Assembly: GCA_041389725.1 (NCBI GenBank)
Contig: JAWKRG010000004.1
Span: 496,001 to 560,000, forward strand
Length of the DNA: 64,000 bases
Source: Polyangiaceae bacterium
GTDB taxonomy: Bacteria > Myxococcota_A > Polyangia > Polyangiales > Polyangiaceae
Direction of reading: 5' to 3'
A program made the translations under genes and the position numbers. Positions 41,438 to 49,670 of the stretch are shown here, piece by piece. The notes beneath the pieces are model-generated. The model saw nothing but the letters and a program-made list of their open reading frames with translations. It made no database searches and was not told where the DNA came from. Every line of letters starts with the position of its first letter. The stretch's first letter is position 1.

Positions 41438-41953
41438 CTAGTCGGGGCACGGCTCGGCCGCCTCTTGCAACCAGTCGTACAATGCCGCGTCAGGGTTCAG
41501 GCGTTGCAAGCGTTCGGTGTTGGTCCAATCGGGCGGCATCACCTCGGCGCCGACTACGATCTGGTTCCGCGCGACGCCTTTCCCAAACAGACCCTCTGAA
41601 TCCAGGCGAGCCATGACGAGTTCGGCAACTCGCACCGCGAGTTCCACTCGATCGTTCGCCTCCGCATGCAACGATGAGCAGTGGGACTCGAAATGTTCTC
41701 GCAGGCCATCGAACAAGTCTTGCCGGTACGCGCAGTAGGGAGAGTCCGCGTAGGACCACTTGAGCATCAGCGGATCGCAGCTTTGGGCCTGCGCTGCTCG
41801 AGCCAGCGCCTCGACGGACCACGCGCTCAAGAAGGGTGGCGCCCAAGAGCAGACCAGGCTGACGTAGTAGAAGTGCTCCGAAGCGTGCGCGCGGAAGAGA
41901 TCGGTGATCGCGTCGCGAGTCACTGCCGCGGTGAGCTCGACGAGTCTGTTCAT
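41438..41953 (-). CDS. DUF4303-like protein
   Basis: A protein of 171 residues from the ATG at 41953 (MNRLVELTAAVTRDAITDLF). The pattern HASEHFYYVSLVCSWAPPFL, ALARAAQAQSCDPLMLKWSY, ADSPYCAYRQDLFDGLREHF, and a C-terminal stretch VARNQIVVGAEVMPPDWTNT, fits DUF4303. These are small cytosolic proteins of unknown function, sometimes found near toxins. It stands 103 bases upstream of the DUF4259 operon on the same strand. Confidence 0.82.
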   Translation of the reverse strand: MNRLVELTAAVTRDAITDLFRAHASEHFYYVSLVCSWAPPFLSAWSVEALARAAQAQSCDPLMLKWSYADSPYCAYRQDLFDGLREHFESHCSSLHAEANDRVELAVRVAELVMARLDSEGLFGKGVARNQIVVGAEVMPPDWTNTERLQRLNPDAALYDWLQEAAEPCPD

Positions 41954-42464
41954 GTAGTCGGACAAGCGCGTCGGCCTCCCCCGGCCGGTGTGGTGATCGG
42001 CAAGATGGTACCACGCACCGGAGCGTCGCTGCCGCTCATACCGCGTTCCTGGCACCGCGCGAGCGCAGCGGAAACATTGTTCGCCGCGAGATGGTGGACC
42101 GGTGTGGGTGACGTGGCGGGTTCGACGATGCGCGAGAGGCTGCTAGTGCTTGGTGAGAAGGAGAGTTGGGAAGCTCGAGTGGTGGAGGCGAGCTGGCTGC
42201 TTCGAGTGTTGTGGGAATGCTGCGAGTTCATGAGTACCGGGAGCCTGCAGCGCGCGAAGCGAAGAATGCACGGGCCAGTGAGCGACCCGTCCAGGAGCCT
42301 GTCGAGCACCACTTGCGATGGCGCGATGGCAAGCAATCCGAAACGTGCCGGCGCGGCGAAGAAGGGCGGGCCAGCTGGGGGCCCGCCTCGCGCATGACGG
42401 GAGTGCGTCGTCAACGTGGCGCGCCAAGAACGGCTGGCGCGGATGAACCAGCGCCGGGTGTCCG

Positions 42465-42747
42465 CGCTGGCGCGGCAGAAACTTGATCACGCGCTGGCGC
42501 GCGGCCGGACGGTGTCTGCGCTGGCGCGCTGGCGCGGAAGAAACTTGATCACGCGCTGGAGTGGAAGAACCCTGATCTCGCGCGCCCGCGCTGGCGCGGA
42601 GGAAACTTGATCTCGCGCTGGCGCAGGCCAGCATGTGCGCCCGCACGTTCGAGCGCGCTCCGCGCTCCGCGCTGGCGCGGAAGAAACTTGATCTCCCGCG
42701 GCCCACGACCGCGGGGGTATCCGCGCTGGCGCGGCAGAAACTTGATC
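42465..42747 (+). repeat. Cluster of six CGCTGGCGCGG..AAACTTGATC repeats
   Basis: Copies start at 42465, 42527, 42554 (degenerate), 42589, 42670 and 42724. Each is 24 bases: CGCTGGCGCGG, one variable pair (AA, CA, AG), then GAAACTTGATC, usually followed by (A/T)CGCG. Spacing is irregular (27-81 bases) and the sequence between them also contains CGCTGGCGCG pieces. Two related copies are at 14207-14296. Confidence 0.8.
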
Positions 42748-42842
42748 TCGCGCGGGCCTGGTTCTCAGTGTGGGAGGCGAGAGCCGCGTCACCGAGGGTC
42801 GAGACCCAACAAACAACAACCTGCATCCCATCGGCCTCCCCG

Positions 42843-42902
42843 CAACCCGGGTCGTTTCAACCCGGGTCGTTTCAACCAGCGTCGTTTCAACCCGGGTCGT
42901 TT
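42843..42902 (+). repeat. Four tandem 15-base units
   Basis: CAACCCGGGTCGTTT occurs at 42843, 42858 and 42888; the unit at 42873 is CAACCAGCGTCGTTT. Being a multiple of three it leaves frames open (QPGSF repeats), but there is no start or ribosome site and the flanks are non-coding. Confidence 0.75.
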
Positions 42903-43067
42903 GCGGCGGAAGAAAACGTGCCGGGCGGCCTCGTTTGGTGTGACAGACAAGGGCATAGCTCGGTGTCGAATTTGATAGACAGCCTTTCAGAGACTGAGCG
43001 GCGCGCGTGCGCCGGTTGCAGAAAGATCACGTTGTGCTGCGCGCAGGTGACACGCTGGTGCGCGTTC

Positions 43068-43108
43068 GCTTTCGCGACGAGACAAAACGCGTCGGCATGC
43101 GCGAAAGC
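43068..43108. promoter_or_regulatory. Inverted repeat upstream of the HNH gene
   Basis: GCTTTCGCG (43068-43076) and CGCGAAAGC (43100-43108) are exact inverted repeats with a 23-base spacer, 52 bases before the ATG. A possible operator; too widely spaced for a simple hairpin terminator. Confidence 0.4.
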
Positions 43109-43159
43109 GCAGCCTGTGGCGAACCTGAGCGACGCGAAACCCGGGTGTAGGGTGGGTTC

Positions 43160-44947
43160 ATGGAAACGCAGGTCCTTGCCCAGAAGAGCTCGTCAGAACT
43201 CGCGACCCAGAAGCTCCGGCAGCAGACGCCGGCGCTACCACCACTATCCGCGCTGCGACCATCTCCGCCGTCGAGCTTTGCGCTCGATCACCTGACCGAC
43301 GCCGAGCTGCTCAGCAGTACGCGGTCGATGGTCGGTCGCTCGAACGTGGTCTTCGCCGCACTACTCGCGCATCTTGCAGAGGTGGAAACGCGACGCCTCT
43401 ACCGCGAGCGCGCCTGTTCGAGCCTCTACACCTATTGTGTATACGAGCTGCGGATGTCCGAAGACGCAGCGCAGCGACGGGTGCAGGCAGCGCGGCTGGT
43501 GCGCAAGTTCCCTGAACTGCTGGATGTGGTCGCAGCCGGCGAGCTGCATCTCACCGGACTGCTGCTGCTCGGGCCGCACCTGACCCACGAGAACCTGGCG
43601 CAGGTGTTGCTGCTCGCGAAGCACCGCAGCAAGCGCGAAATCCTGGCGCTGGTGCGGCGGCTCGATCCGCAGCCGAACGCGCCGGCGCGCATCGAGCCCC
43701 TCGGGGCCGCAGTCGTGACCGCCGTTTGCGGCGGGCCCTGGGAGAAGTGGGTCGGGTCTCTCGTGCCCGTGAACCATTTGAAACCCGGTGATCGACCGCG
43801 AGACTGGATCCCGAGCGATGCAGAGGAGAGCAGCGGTTCCGTGCACGCGGACGAGTGCAGCGGACACGCTGACGGCGGACACGACGAGTTCGGCGAGTTC
43901 GATCCCGCCAACTTCGGCGTGGCTGAAGTGGAAAGCGATGGGGAGCGCATCGGTCGCGGCGACCATGGCGCTGGCGTGAACGCCGACGAGCGCAGCGGAC
44001 ATGGCGGTGGCGTGAACGCCGACGAGCGCAGCGGACATGGCGGTGGCGTGAACGCCGACGAGCGCAGCGGACATGGCGGCGGCGAAGACGACGGCGAGCG
44101 TGGATTCGCGGCGCGTGGCGACGGGGAATCCGCCGCCTCTAGCGAGGCCACGGAGCCGGCGCACACCAAGCTCGCGCAGGATCTGCTGACCGCGCCGCAG
44201 CGCTACAAGGTGCAATTCACCGCGAGCGAGGAACACATCCAGCTATTGCGGGAAGCGCGGGAACTACTTGGCACCGCGGTCAAGGGCCGCGCGATCGAAG
44301 AAGTGCATCTGCGCGCGATGCGGGCATTGGTGCGCGAGCTGAAGAAGCGCAAGTGCGCGATGCTGGACCGACCGAGAGCTGCGACGAAGACCAAGCGACC
44401 GCGCCACAGTGCAACCGAAGACGGCGGTGCATGTTGCGACGACGCTGCGAACCCGCTCCAGCGCGGGTCCAAGCGAGACGACGCATGCAAACGCGCTGTC
44501 GATGACGGCGACACGCTCCAGCGCGGGTCCAAGCGAGACGACGCATGCAAACGCGCTGCCGGTGACCGCGACACGCGCCAGCGCGGATCGAACCAAGGCC
44601 GCGCTGCCGATGACGGCGACACGCGCCAGCGCGGATCGAAGGAACACCCGACCGGCGAGGACCTCAGCTCTGGCGAGGAACCTGAGTCGAGTCGCAACAT
44701 CCCCGCATCGGTGCGACGGGCTGTTTGGGAACGCGACGGAGGCAGATGCACCTACGTGGACTGTCGAGGTCAGCGCTGCCGCGAGCGAAGCGGGCTGGAG
44801 TTTCACCACGAGGTCGCGTTTGCCAAGCGCGGCCGGCACATCGTCGAGAACGTGTGGCTTCGCTGCAAGGCGCACAATGATCTCGCGGCGGAGCAGGATT
44901 TCGGCGAAGCGCACATGGCGCGCGTGAAGGGGGACGTGCCGCCGTAG
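43160..44947 (+). CDS. DUF222-like/HNH endonuclease with internal tandem repeats
   Basis: A protein of 595 residues. The N-terminal helical domain (about 40-190) resembles DUF222: LLSSTRSMVGRSNVVFAALL, HLAEVETRRLYRERACSSLY, ELRMSEDAAQRRVQAARLVR. Two low-complexity zones follow: three perfect copies of GVNADERSGHGG (near 265-305) and units with DDACKRA and DTRQRGSK (near 430-500). The C-terminal HNH nuclease reads VRRAVWERDGGRCTYVDCRG, GLEFHHEVAFAKRG, VENVWLRCKAHND. The repeats follow 36- and 60-base periods in DNA. It is directly downstream of a repeat cluster. Probably a DNA-cutting protein of mobile or homing type; its target is unknown. Confidence 0.85.
   Translation: METQVLAQKSSSELATQKLRQQTPALPPLSALRPSPPSSFALDHLTDAELLSSTRSMVGRSNVVFAALLAHLAEVETRRLYRERACSSLYTYCVYELRMSEDAAQRRVQAARLVRKFPELLDVVAAGELHLTGLLLLGPHLTHENLAQVLLLAKHRSKREILALVRRLDPQPNAPARIEPLGAAVVTAVCGGPWEKWVGSLVPVNHLKPGDRPRDWIPSDAEESSGSVHADECSGHADGGHDEFGEFDPANFGVAEVESDGERIGRGDHGAGVNADERSGHGGGVNADERSGHGGGVNADERSGHGGGEDDGERGFAARGDGESAASSEATEPAHTKLAQDLLTAPQRYKVQFTASEEHIQLLREARELLGTAVKGRAIEEVHLRAMRALVRELKKRKCAMLDRPRAATKTKRPRHSATEDGGACCDDAANPLQRGSKRDDACKRAVDDGDTLQRGSKRDDACKRAAGDRDTRQRGSNQGRAADDGDTRQRGSKEHPTGEDLSSGEEPESSRNIPASVRRAVWERDGGRCTYVDCRGQRCRERSGLEFHHEVAFAKRGRHIVENVWLRCKAHNDLAAEQDFGEAHMARVKGDVPP
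43966..44085 (+). repeat. 36-base tandem repeat inside the HNH gene
   Basis: Three adjacent units of 36 bases, each encoding GVNADERSGHGG or its variant; the units are identical apart from one base in the first (GCTGGC for GGTGGC). The lack of synonymous drift points to recent expansion. Confidence 0.8.
44455..44640 (+). repeat. 60-base tandem repeat inside the HNH gene
   Basis: Two 60-base units starting with CGCTCCAGCGCGGGTCC and containing GAGACGACGCATGCAAACGC, then two shorter units starting CGCGCCAGCGCGGATCGAA. The start of each unit is related to CGCTGGCGCG read on the other strand, the same word as in the intergenic cluster. Confidence 0.7.
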
Positions 44948-45198
44948 CGCCCTCTGTCGAATGCGCTTTGCGACAACCGACGGGCTTCGATTCCGTTGCT
45001 CGCTCAGCTGTGCTTTCGTCTCGTGCACACTGCTGCGCCACCGCTGGCACCGTGATACATGTGGGGGATGGCGGAGGTTCCGGGCTGCACGCACTGCACT
45101 GCATGCACGTTGCGGATCGTCGCTGACGGTGCGAGCTGTGCGGCATGCACGTTGCGGATCGTCGCTTGCGGTGTGAACGTAGCGGTTTCTGCGCTGCA
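44948..45198. other. Intergenic region with a 24-base direct repeat
   Basis: GCATGCACGTTGCGGATCGT plus CGCT occurs identically at 45101-45124 and 45143-45166, 42 bases (four helical turns) apart, ending 33 bases before the next gene's ATG. It could be a pair of operator sites for the hydrolase gene. Confidence 0.55.
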
Positions 45199-46326
45199 AT
45201 GACAGGTCGATCAGAAGCAAGCAGGCACGCGTGCACGTGCACCGTCCTGGCGGCATGCGCGACACTCGCGTTCGGAGCCTGTGCTCGAGGCGGCGATCGT
45301 CCTCCTCAGGGTGGCGCCGGTCGTCCTCTTCAGGGAAGTGCCGGTCTTCAGGGCAGCGCGGGTCGCACGTCTCGAGGGGAGCCAGCCCAACGAATGACTG
45401 CGCCACACCGCAGCGATCTCACAAGGACGAACTCCGCGAGTGCGCCGCCGAGCACGGAGGCACGCGCCAGCGCGGATCCAGTGGCGTCGCCGGTCCCCGT
45501 CGCGCCATCGCCAGGAGCGTCGCAAGTCCCCGTCGCGCCATCGCCCGCGTCATCGCCCGCTCCATCCTCCACGCCATCGCCCGCGTCATCGTTGCCGCCA
45601 TCGTCCGCGTCGCCGGTCCCCGTCGCGTCGTCGTCTGCGCCCGCGCCCCCGGCGATGCAGGCGCTGTCCGTCGCCGGTACGAAGAACCCGGCATACTTCT
45701 ACCGCCCGCAGCGGATCGTCGCGTCGCCGCAGCGGATCGTCGCGTCGCCGCAGCGGAGCGCGTCGCCGCAGCCGCTCGTCGTGTATCTTCACGGCGCGTG
45801 CGCCTATCCCGATTGGGAGTGTCCCTTCTTCACGGGCGCGTCGTCGTCGGCGTGGTTGCTCTGCCCGCCCGCCGCTGCGCCGTGTGAAGGCGGAGGCGTC
45901 ATGTGGGCGGGGTCGACGACGAGCTTGGCCGGAGCGGTCGAACGTGGCGTGGTCGCCCTCGAGCCAAAGGCACGCGGCGTCGACCTCGAGCGCCGCGCCA
46001 TCATCGGCTTCTCCTTGGGTGGACCCTCGGCGCTTCGCATCGCACTTCACGAGCCGGGCCGCTGGCAGCGGCTGATGGTGGTCAACGCCAACGTGATCCC
46101 GAGCCCCGCGCAGCTGAAGAAGGCGGGCATCGAGCGCGTGGCGCTGGTCGCCGGTGAACTCGATCCCGTGGCTCCCAAGCTTCGCCGCGGCGCATCTTGG
46201 CTTGCGCGCCAGCACGTCGACGCTCGCTACTTCGTCATCGCGAAGATGGGGCACTACTACGATTCGCGCAGCACACAGCAGTTCCAAGAGCCACTGGCTT
46301 GGCTCATGGCGGACTGGCACCGATAG
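45199..46326 (+). CDS. Alpha/beta-hydrolase lipoprotein with Ser/Pro-rich linker
   Basis: A protein of 375 residues from the ATG at 45199 with lipobox (ATLAFGAC). A long low-complexity linker (VAPSPGASQVPVAPSPASSP) runs to about residue 165, with a duplicated QRIVASP after it. The hydrolase domain (about 190-375) has the oxyanion region VVYLHGACAYPD, the nucleophile GFSLGGPSALRIAL, an acidic residue in VAGELDPVAP and the His in IAKMGHYYD. This is a complete triad. Expected in the periplasm or on the outer surface as esterase or peptidase. The repeats in its linker share the CGCGCCAGCGCGGATCC word with the neighbouring HNH gene. Confidence 0.85.
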   Translation: MTGRSEASRHACTCTVLAACATLAFGACARGGDRPPQGGAGRPLQGSAGLQGSAGRTSRGEPAQRMTAPHRSDLTRTNSASAPPSTEARASADPVASPVPVAPSPGASQVPVAPSPASSPAPSSTPSPASSLPPSSASPVPVASSSAPAPPAMQALSVAGTKNPAYFYRPQRIVASPQRIVASPQRSASPQPLVVYLHGACAYPDWECPFFTGASSSAWLLCPPAAAPCEGGGVMWAGSTTSLAGAVERGVVALEPKARGVDLERRAIIGFSLGGPSALRIALHEPGRWQRLMVVNANVIPSPAQLKKAGIERVALVAGELDPVAPKLRRGASWLARQHVDARYFVIAKMGHYYDSRSTQQFQEPLAWLMADWHR

Positions 46327-46347
46327 TCGAGCGCGGCTGAGTCGTGA

Positions 46348-46944
46348 CTAGAAATCACCCAGCACCGTCACGCCCCAGGCGTTCGTGCCGATGGTGCGGG
46401 GAACGAGGCTCACACGGTTGGGTGTACTTCGCGCGGCGCTTTTCGAGGAGCGTGTCATGTCGATGAGGACCAGCGCCACTCCAGTTGCTTGAATCACGCT
46501 GTCGACCGCCAGCACGGCCCAGGTTCCGGTCGCGCCGGAAGTCGAGCAGTTCGTGGTGCCGGTGTCGTCGCAACCGACTCCGCGGATTGCGAGCAGTGGG
46601 CCGAGGACGGGAACGTACAAGAGGTTGGGCTCCATCCCGCGCGGTTCATCGCTGTGGAATGCGGCGTAGCCGACGCCCGCAGTGTACGGAATCGCGAACA
46701 TCAGGCCACCGATGACGAACGTTGGAGCGTGGTGTTCCTCCGCTCGTGACGTGTCGCTCGAAGTCGGCGCGCTCGTCGAACCTGGCGCTTCGGTCGAACC
46801 TGGCGCGTCGGTCGAACCTGGCGTGTCGCGCGACCCTGGAGCCACCTCCGCTGCGCGGGGCGCCGGGGAGTGCTGAGCGCTTGCTGTCGACGAGGCAAGC
46901 ACCACGGCGACAGTCGCCGCCGTCAATAGAAGGAAGCGTTTCAT
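46348..46944 (-). CDS. Small envelope protein with Pro/Gly/Ser repeats
   Basis: A protein of 198 residues from the ATG at 46944. A signal peptide (MKRFLLLTAATVAVVLASST) is followed by a repeat DAPGSTEAPGSTSAPTSS near residue 45. Two or three hydrophobic stretches follow (FVIGGLMFAIPYTAGVGYAA, NLLYVPVLGPLLAIRGVGCD, LAVDSVIQATGVALVLIDMT), with two cysteines between the second and third. Possibly an outer-membrane or inner-membrane protein; no family recognised. It converges with the hydrolase gene, 21 bases away. Confidence 0.72.
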   Translation of the reverse strand: MKRFLLLTAATVAVVLASSTASAQHSPAPRAAEVAPGSRDTPGSTDAPGSTEAPGSTSAPTSSDTSRAEEHHAPTFVIGGLMFAIPYTAGVGYAAFHSDEPRGMEPNLLYVPVLGPLLAIRGVGCDDTGTTNCSTSGATGTWAVLAVDSVIQATGVALVLIDMTRSSKSAARSTPNRVSLVPRTIGTNAWGVTVLGDF

Positions 46945-47221
46945 CAATCCACCCAATGAACCAGTGCCCCGGGAGTCACAGTTCAACCCTGACTGCAGCG
47001 TAGCACTGCGCGAGTGCGCTGCACGAAGTCCGGCGCAGGCGCCTCGACGCTGCGCCCTCCAGTCCTGCAACGGCGCTCGACGCGAAAGGCGCCGCGGGCA
47101 CTCCTTGCTCGCGAGGGGCGCAAGCTCCTTCCGTGTCTTCCGAATGGCGAGGCGACACCGCGACGACTTTTCACTTCACCAACGGAGCGGCCTCGGTTAC
47201 CAATCGGAGATGAGGTCGCCA

Positions 47222-48313
47222 ATGCGTTTCGGTACCCTCGGGGGGTTGGTCAGCTTGTTGTGTTGTTGTGCTGCTGCGCAGGCGTGTGGTTCTTCGGACG
47301 ACGCTGGCGGTGGCGGCAAGGCGGGAACGGGAGGCGCGACTGGTGGTAGTGGCGGCAACGGCGCGACCGGTGGTGCGTCGATCGGTGGCAGCGCAGGCAG
47401 TTCCGGCGGCAGCGCAGGCAGTTCCGGCGGCAGCGCAGGCGCTGGAGGCATGGGGGGAATGGCCGGTGCAGGTGGCGCGGCGGGCCAGGCGCCACAGCCG
47501 CCGCAGGTTGGCTCTTCCAAGATAGTGTTCGATACGCGCGCAGGTGGCGGGCAGGACATCCAAGCGCCGGGCGTTACTACGTCCGCCGCCGCGCTTTCGG
47601 CGATGGGAGCCGGCATCAAGAACGTGAGTACGGGCGGCCACAGCATCTATCCGCTCGACTTCGTGACGGACTACGACGGTGCGGGCACGCACGCCTATCG
47701 CTACAACTGGACCTACCAGGCCGGCTACACCGGAAGCCCGAGTTCATGCTTCAACATGAACGGTGAAGAAGACAAGTTCGTCTACTTCAACCCGAAGGTG
47801 TCTCTCGGCAGCGCTGGTGTCTACATCCAGTGGAAGATGTGGAGAGGACGCACCACTTCGGGTGGCGGCTACGGCAACTCCCAGGTCGGATCCTTCATGA
47901 ACAGCGGAAAGCTGATGATCATCTTCCGTTCGGACGCCACGCATCGGCTGTATTTTGGCTACAACGGTGTGAGCAACGGCTTTTCGGCAGACATCAACGG
48001 CAACCCTCAATGGAATCAAAACGGAGCGATGGTTGGACAGCTGCCGACCGGGTACTTGAACAAGGCTGTGGTCAATCTGAACGACTACAACAACCAGGTT
48101 CTCACCTACACCTACTGGGTGAAGCCTGAATCCTCGGCCGGCGCAGGCGACGGTCAAATCAAGACCTGGTTCAACGGCACGCTGCTGTGGGACTTCACGG
48201 TGCCCACCGGAACCTCGGACCTGGACGAACAGCAGTTCGGCGGGCCGACATGGATCTGTCCACCACAGGACCAGACGCACTACCAATGGGATTGGGTGGA
48301 GTGGGTCGAATAG
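47222..48313 (+). CDS. Gly-linker lipoprotein with concanavalin-like domain
   Basis: A protein of 363 residues from the ATG at 47222 (a second in-frame ATG is at 47210). The lipobox is LCCCAAAQAC, and a Gly/Ala/Ser linker runs to about residue 95. The C-terminal about 265 residues form a beta-sandwich-like domain: IVFDTRAGGGQDIQAPGVTT, VYIQWKMWRGRTTSGGGYGN, LIWDFTVP-like LLWDFTVPTG, and an aromatic end HYQWDWVEWVE. It recalls the lipoprotein pair at 23142-25741 in size and Trp pattern, but is not a close copy. Probably binds or cleaves a polysaccharide. Confidence 0.8.
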   Translation: MRFGTLGGLVSLLCCCAAAQACGSSDDAGGGGKAGTGGATGGSGGNGATGGASIGGSAGSSGGSAGSSGGSAGAGGMGGMAGAGGAAGQAPQPPQVGSSKIVFDTRAGGGQDIQAPGVTTSAAALSAMGAGIKNVSTGGHSIYPLDFVTDYDGAGTHAYRYNWTYQAGYTGSPSSCFNMNGEEDKFVYFNPKVSLGSAGVYIQWKMWRGRTTSGGGYGNSQVGSFMNSGKLMIIFRSDATHRLYFGYNGVSNGFSADINGNPQWNQNGAMVGQLPTGYLNKAVVNLNDYNNQVLTYTYWVKPESSAGAGDGQIKTWFNGTLLWDFTVPTGTSDLDEQQFGGPTWICPPQDQTHYQWDWVEWVE

Positions 48314-48454
48314 CAGCACTCGTCATCGTCGACTCCATCCCGCGTGCCGTTTCGACGGTCGCACGCGCTCCCAAGCGCAATACGCGCACGAGGTGAAGGC
48401 GACTTCGCGCGAATCCAAGGGAATTTCACCAGTGGCGCCCCGTAGACTCGGAAC

Positions 48455-49579
48455 ATGGCTTCCGTGTCTTCGAAATCCGTTTTCGCACGCAGATTCGTCA
48501 TTGGCCTCTGGTGCGCAGGAGCAAGTCTTCAAGTGGCGTGCTCGTCCGATGGAAGCGATGCGAACGGCTCGGGGGGACTCGCCGGCACGAGTGCTACGGG
48601 TGGGGCCGCGGGGAGCGGTGCGTTGGGTGGCGACGCCGGGAACGGAGGCTTCGCCGGAAGCGCCGCCGGTGGATCGGGCGGCGTGAACGTCGACGCGGGC
48701 GCGGGTGGAACAGCGGGCGCGGGTGGAACAGCAGGTGCCGCTAGCGGAGGAACAGCGGGAGCTGCGACGGGAGGAGCAGCAGGCGCGGGTGGTAGCAAGC
48801 CCGTGGGGCCGCCGCAGCCTGCCAAGGACGCTCAGCTCACGGCAGGTTTCATCAACGTGGGCTGGAACCTGCCCACGAAGAGCGGTGGCTACGACGAGGT
48901 CAGCTTGGACATGCGGCCTGAAGTATCCGGACCCACGACAGGTCCGCTTCAGTACTTTGCTTTCGGCGCCTATCAGTTCTCCGCGGGCCCCAAGGGCAAT
49001 GGCTTTTATGGCGGCCTTCAGACGCGGATTGGCAACAAGACCGCGAACAGTGGCAAGCGCGGCGTGATCTTCTCCACCTGGGGTGTCGTCACGGCCATTC
49101 CCCACGGCAGCGCTCTGGCAGACATCGACAAGGTCAGCTGCGACGGCGGCACGGGTGCCGTGTGCGCTCAGCTCAGCATCGCTTACGAATGGAAGAACAA
49201 CGTGACCTATCGGATGCGCTACTGGCTGGCAGGACCGGCTTCCAGCGCGGGCAACCAATTGTTCCGCGCCAGCGTCACGGATCTGTCTTCGGGCAAAGAG
49301 ACCGTGCTGGGCGATGCCGTCGTTCCCAGCAGCTGGGGCAAGCTGCCCAACAGCTACTACACCTTCGACGAGACGTTCCCGGGGCCCAATGGCTCCTTGT
49401 GCACCGACTACAACCCGAGCGACGTCTTCTACACGCGCCTTCGCGGCAACAAGACCGTGGAACCAGGCAACTGGGCTCAATACGACGCAACGTACAAGGG
49501 GCCCTGCATCGATCTCTTCCACTACGATGCGGTGCCAGACGGCTACCGCATGCGCCTCGGGATCTACGTAGCGCCTTGA
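48455..49579 (+). CDS. Gly/Ala-linker lipoprotein with DUF3472-like domain
   Basis: A protein of 374 residues with lipobox (CAGASLQVAC) and a linker of AGAGGTAGAG units to about residue 120. The C-terminal about 250 residues hold FINVGWNLPTKSGGYDEVSL, NGFYGGLQTRIGNKTANSGK, YEWKNNVTYRMRYWLAGPAS and PNSYYTFDETFPGPNGS, a pattern that resembles DUF3472-type domains. Surface-exposed; carbohydrate-related function inferred only. It ends 1 base before a 30-base triple repeat that belongs to the end of the convergent gene. Confidence 0.78.
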   Translation: MASVSSKSVFARRFVIGLWCAGASLQVACSSDGSDANGSGGLAGTSATGGAAGSGALGGDAGNGGFAGSAAGGSGGVNVDAGAGGTAGAGGTAGAASGGTAGAATGGAAGAGGSKPVGPPQPAKDAQLTAGFINVGWNLPTKSGGYDEVSLDMRPEVSGPTTGPLQYFAFGAYQFSAGPKGNGFYGGLQTRIGNKTANSGKRGVIFSTWGVVTAIPHGSALADIDKVSCDGGTGAVCAQLSIAYEWKNNVTYRMRYWLAGPASSAGNQLFRASVTDLSSGKETVLGDAVVPSSWGKLPNSYYTFDETFPGPNGSLCTDYNPSDVFYTRLRGNKTVEPGNWAQYDATYKGPCIDLFHYDAVPDGYRMRLGIYVAP

Positions 49580-49580
49580 A

Positions 49581-49670
49581 CCGACTCACTCGATCGGAAC
49601 GCGCAGCGCGCCGACTCACTCGAGCGGAACGCGCAGCGCGCCGACTTACTCGAGCGGAACGCGCAGCGCG
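49581..49670 (-). repeat. Three 30-base tandem units, each encoding ten codons and a stop
   Basis: Units 49581-49610, 49611-49640 and 49641-49670 differ by two bases. Read on the minus strand each gives GTCGGCGCGCTGCGCGTTCC and on to a stop, translated VGALRVPLE followed by TAA or TGA. The first unit met by ribosomes (49641-49670) is the end of the gene at 49646-50677; the other two are copies after its stop. Confidence 0.85.

Larger units (their letters stand above)
41954..43159. other. 1.2-kb non-coding region packed with short repeats
   Basis: No frame looks like a gene. From 42420 on it holds six copies of a 24-base repeat (42465-42747), a run of four 15-base tandem units (42843-42902), and a 9-base inverted repeat at 43068-43108 before the HNH gene. 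The first 450 bases contain nothing I can name. Confidence 0.6.

Noticed and set aside
41681..42397. Plus-strand frame of 238 codons upstream of the repeat cluster
   Set aside because: The first half is antisense to the DUF4303 gene and the rest has no recognisable domain or start.
42465..42747. CRISPR array
   Set aside because: Spacing varies from 27 to 81 bases, units are degenerate, spacers contain parts of the repeat, and no cas genes are in the window.
42143..42826. Minus-strand frame over the repeat cluster
   Set aside because: Composition reflects the repeats (SSAPAR, RQR units) and no start signal is present.
42633..43295. Plus-strand frame with QPGSF pentapeptide repeats
   Set aside because: Arises from the 15-base tandem units; no start with ribosome site and no continuity into a protein-like sequence, and it runs into the HNH gene start in another frame.
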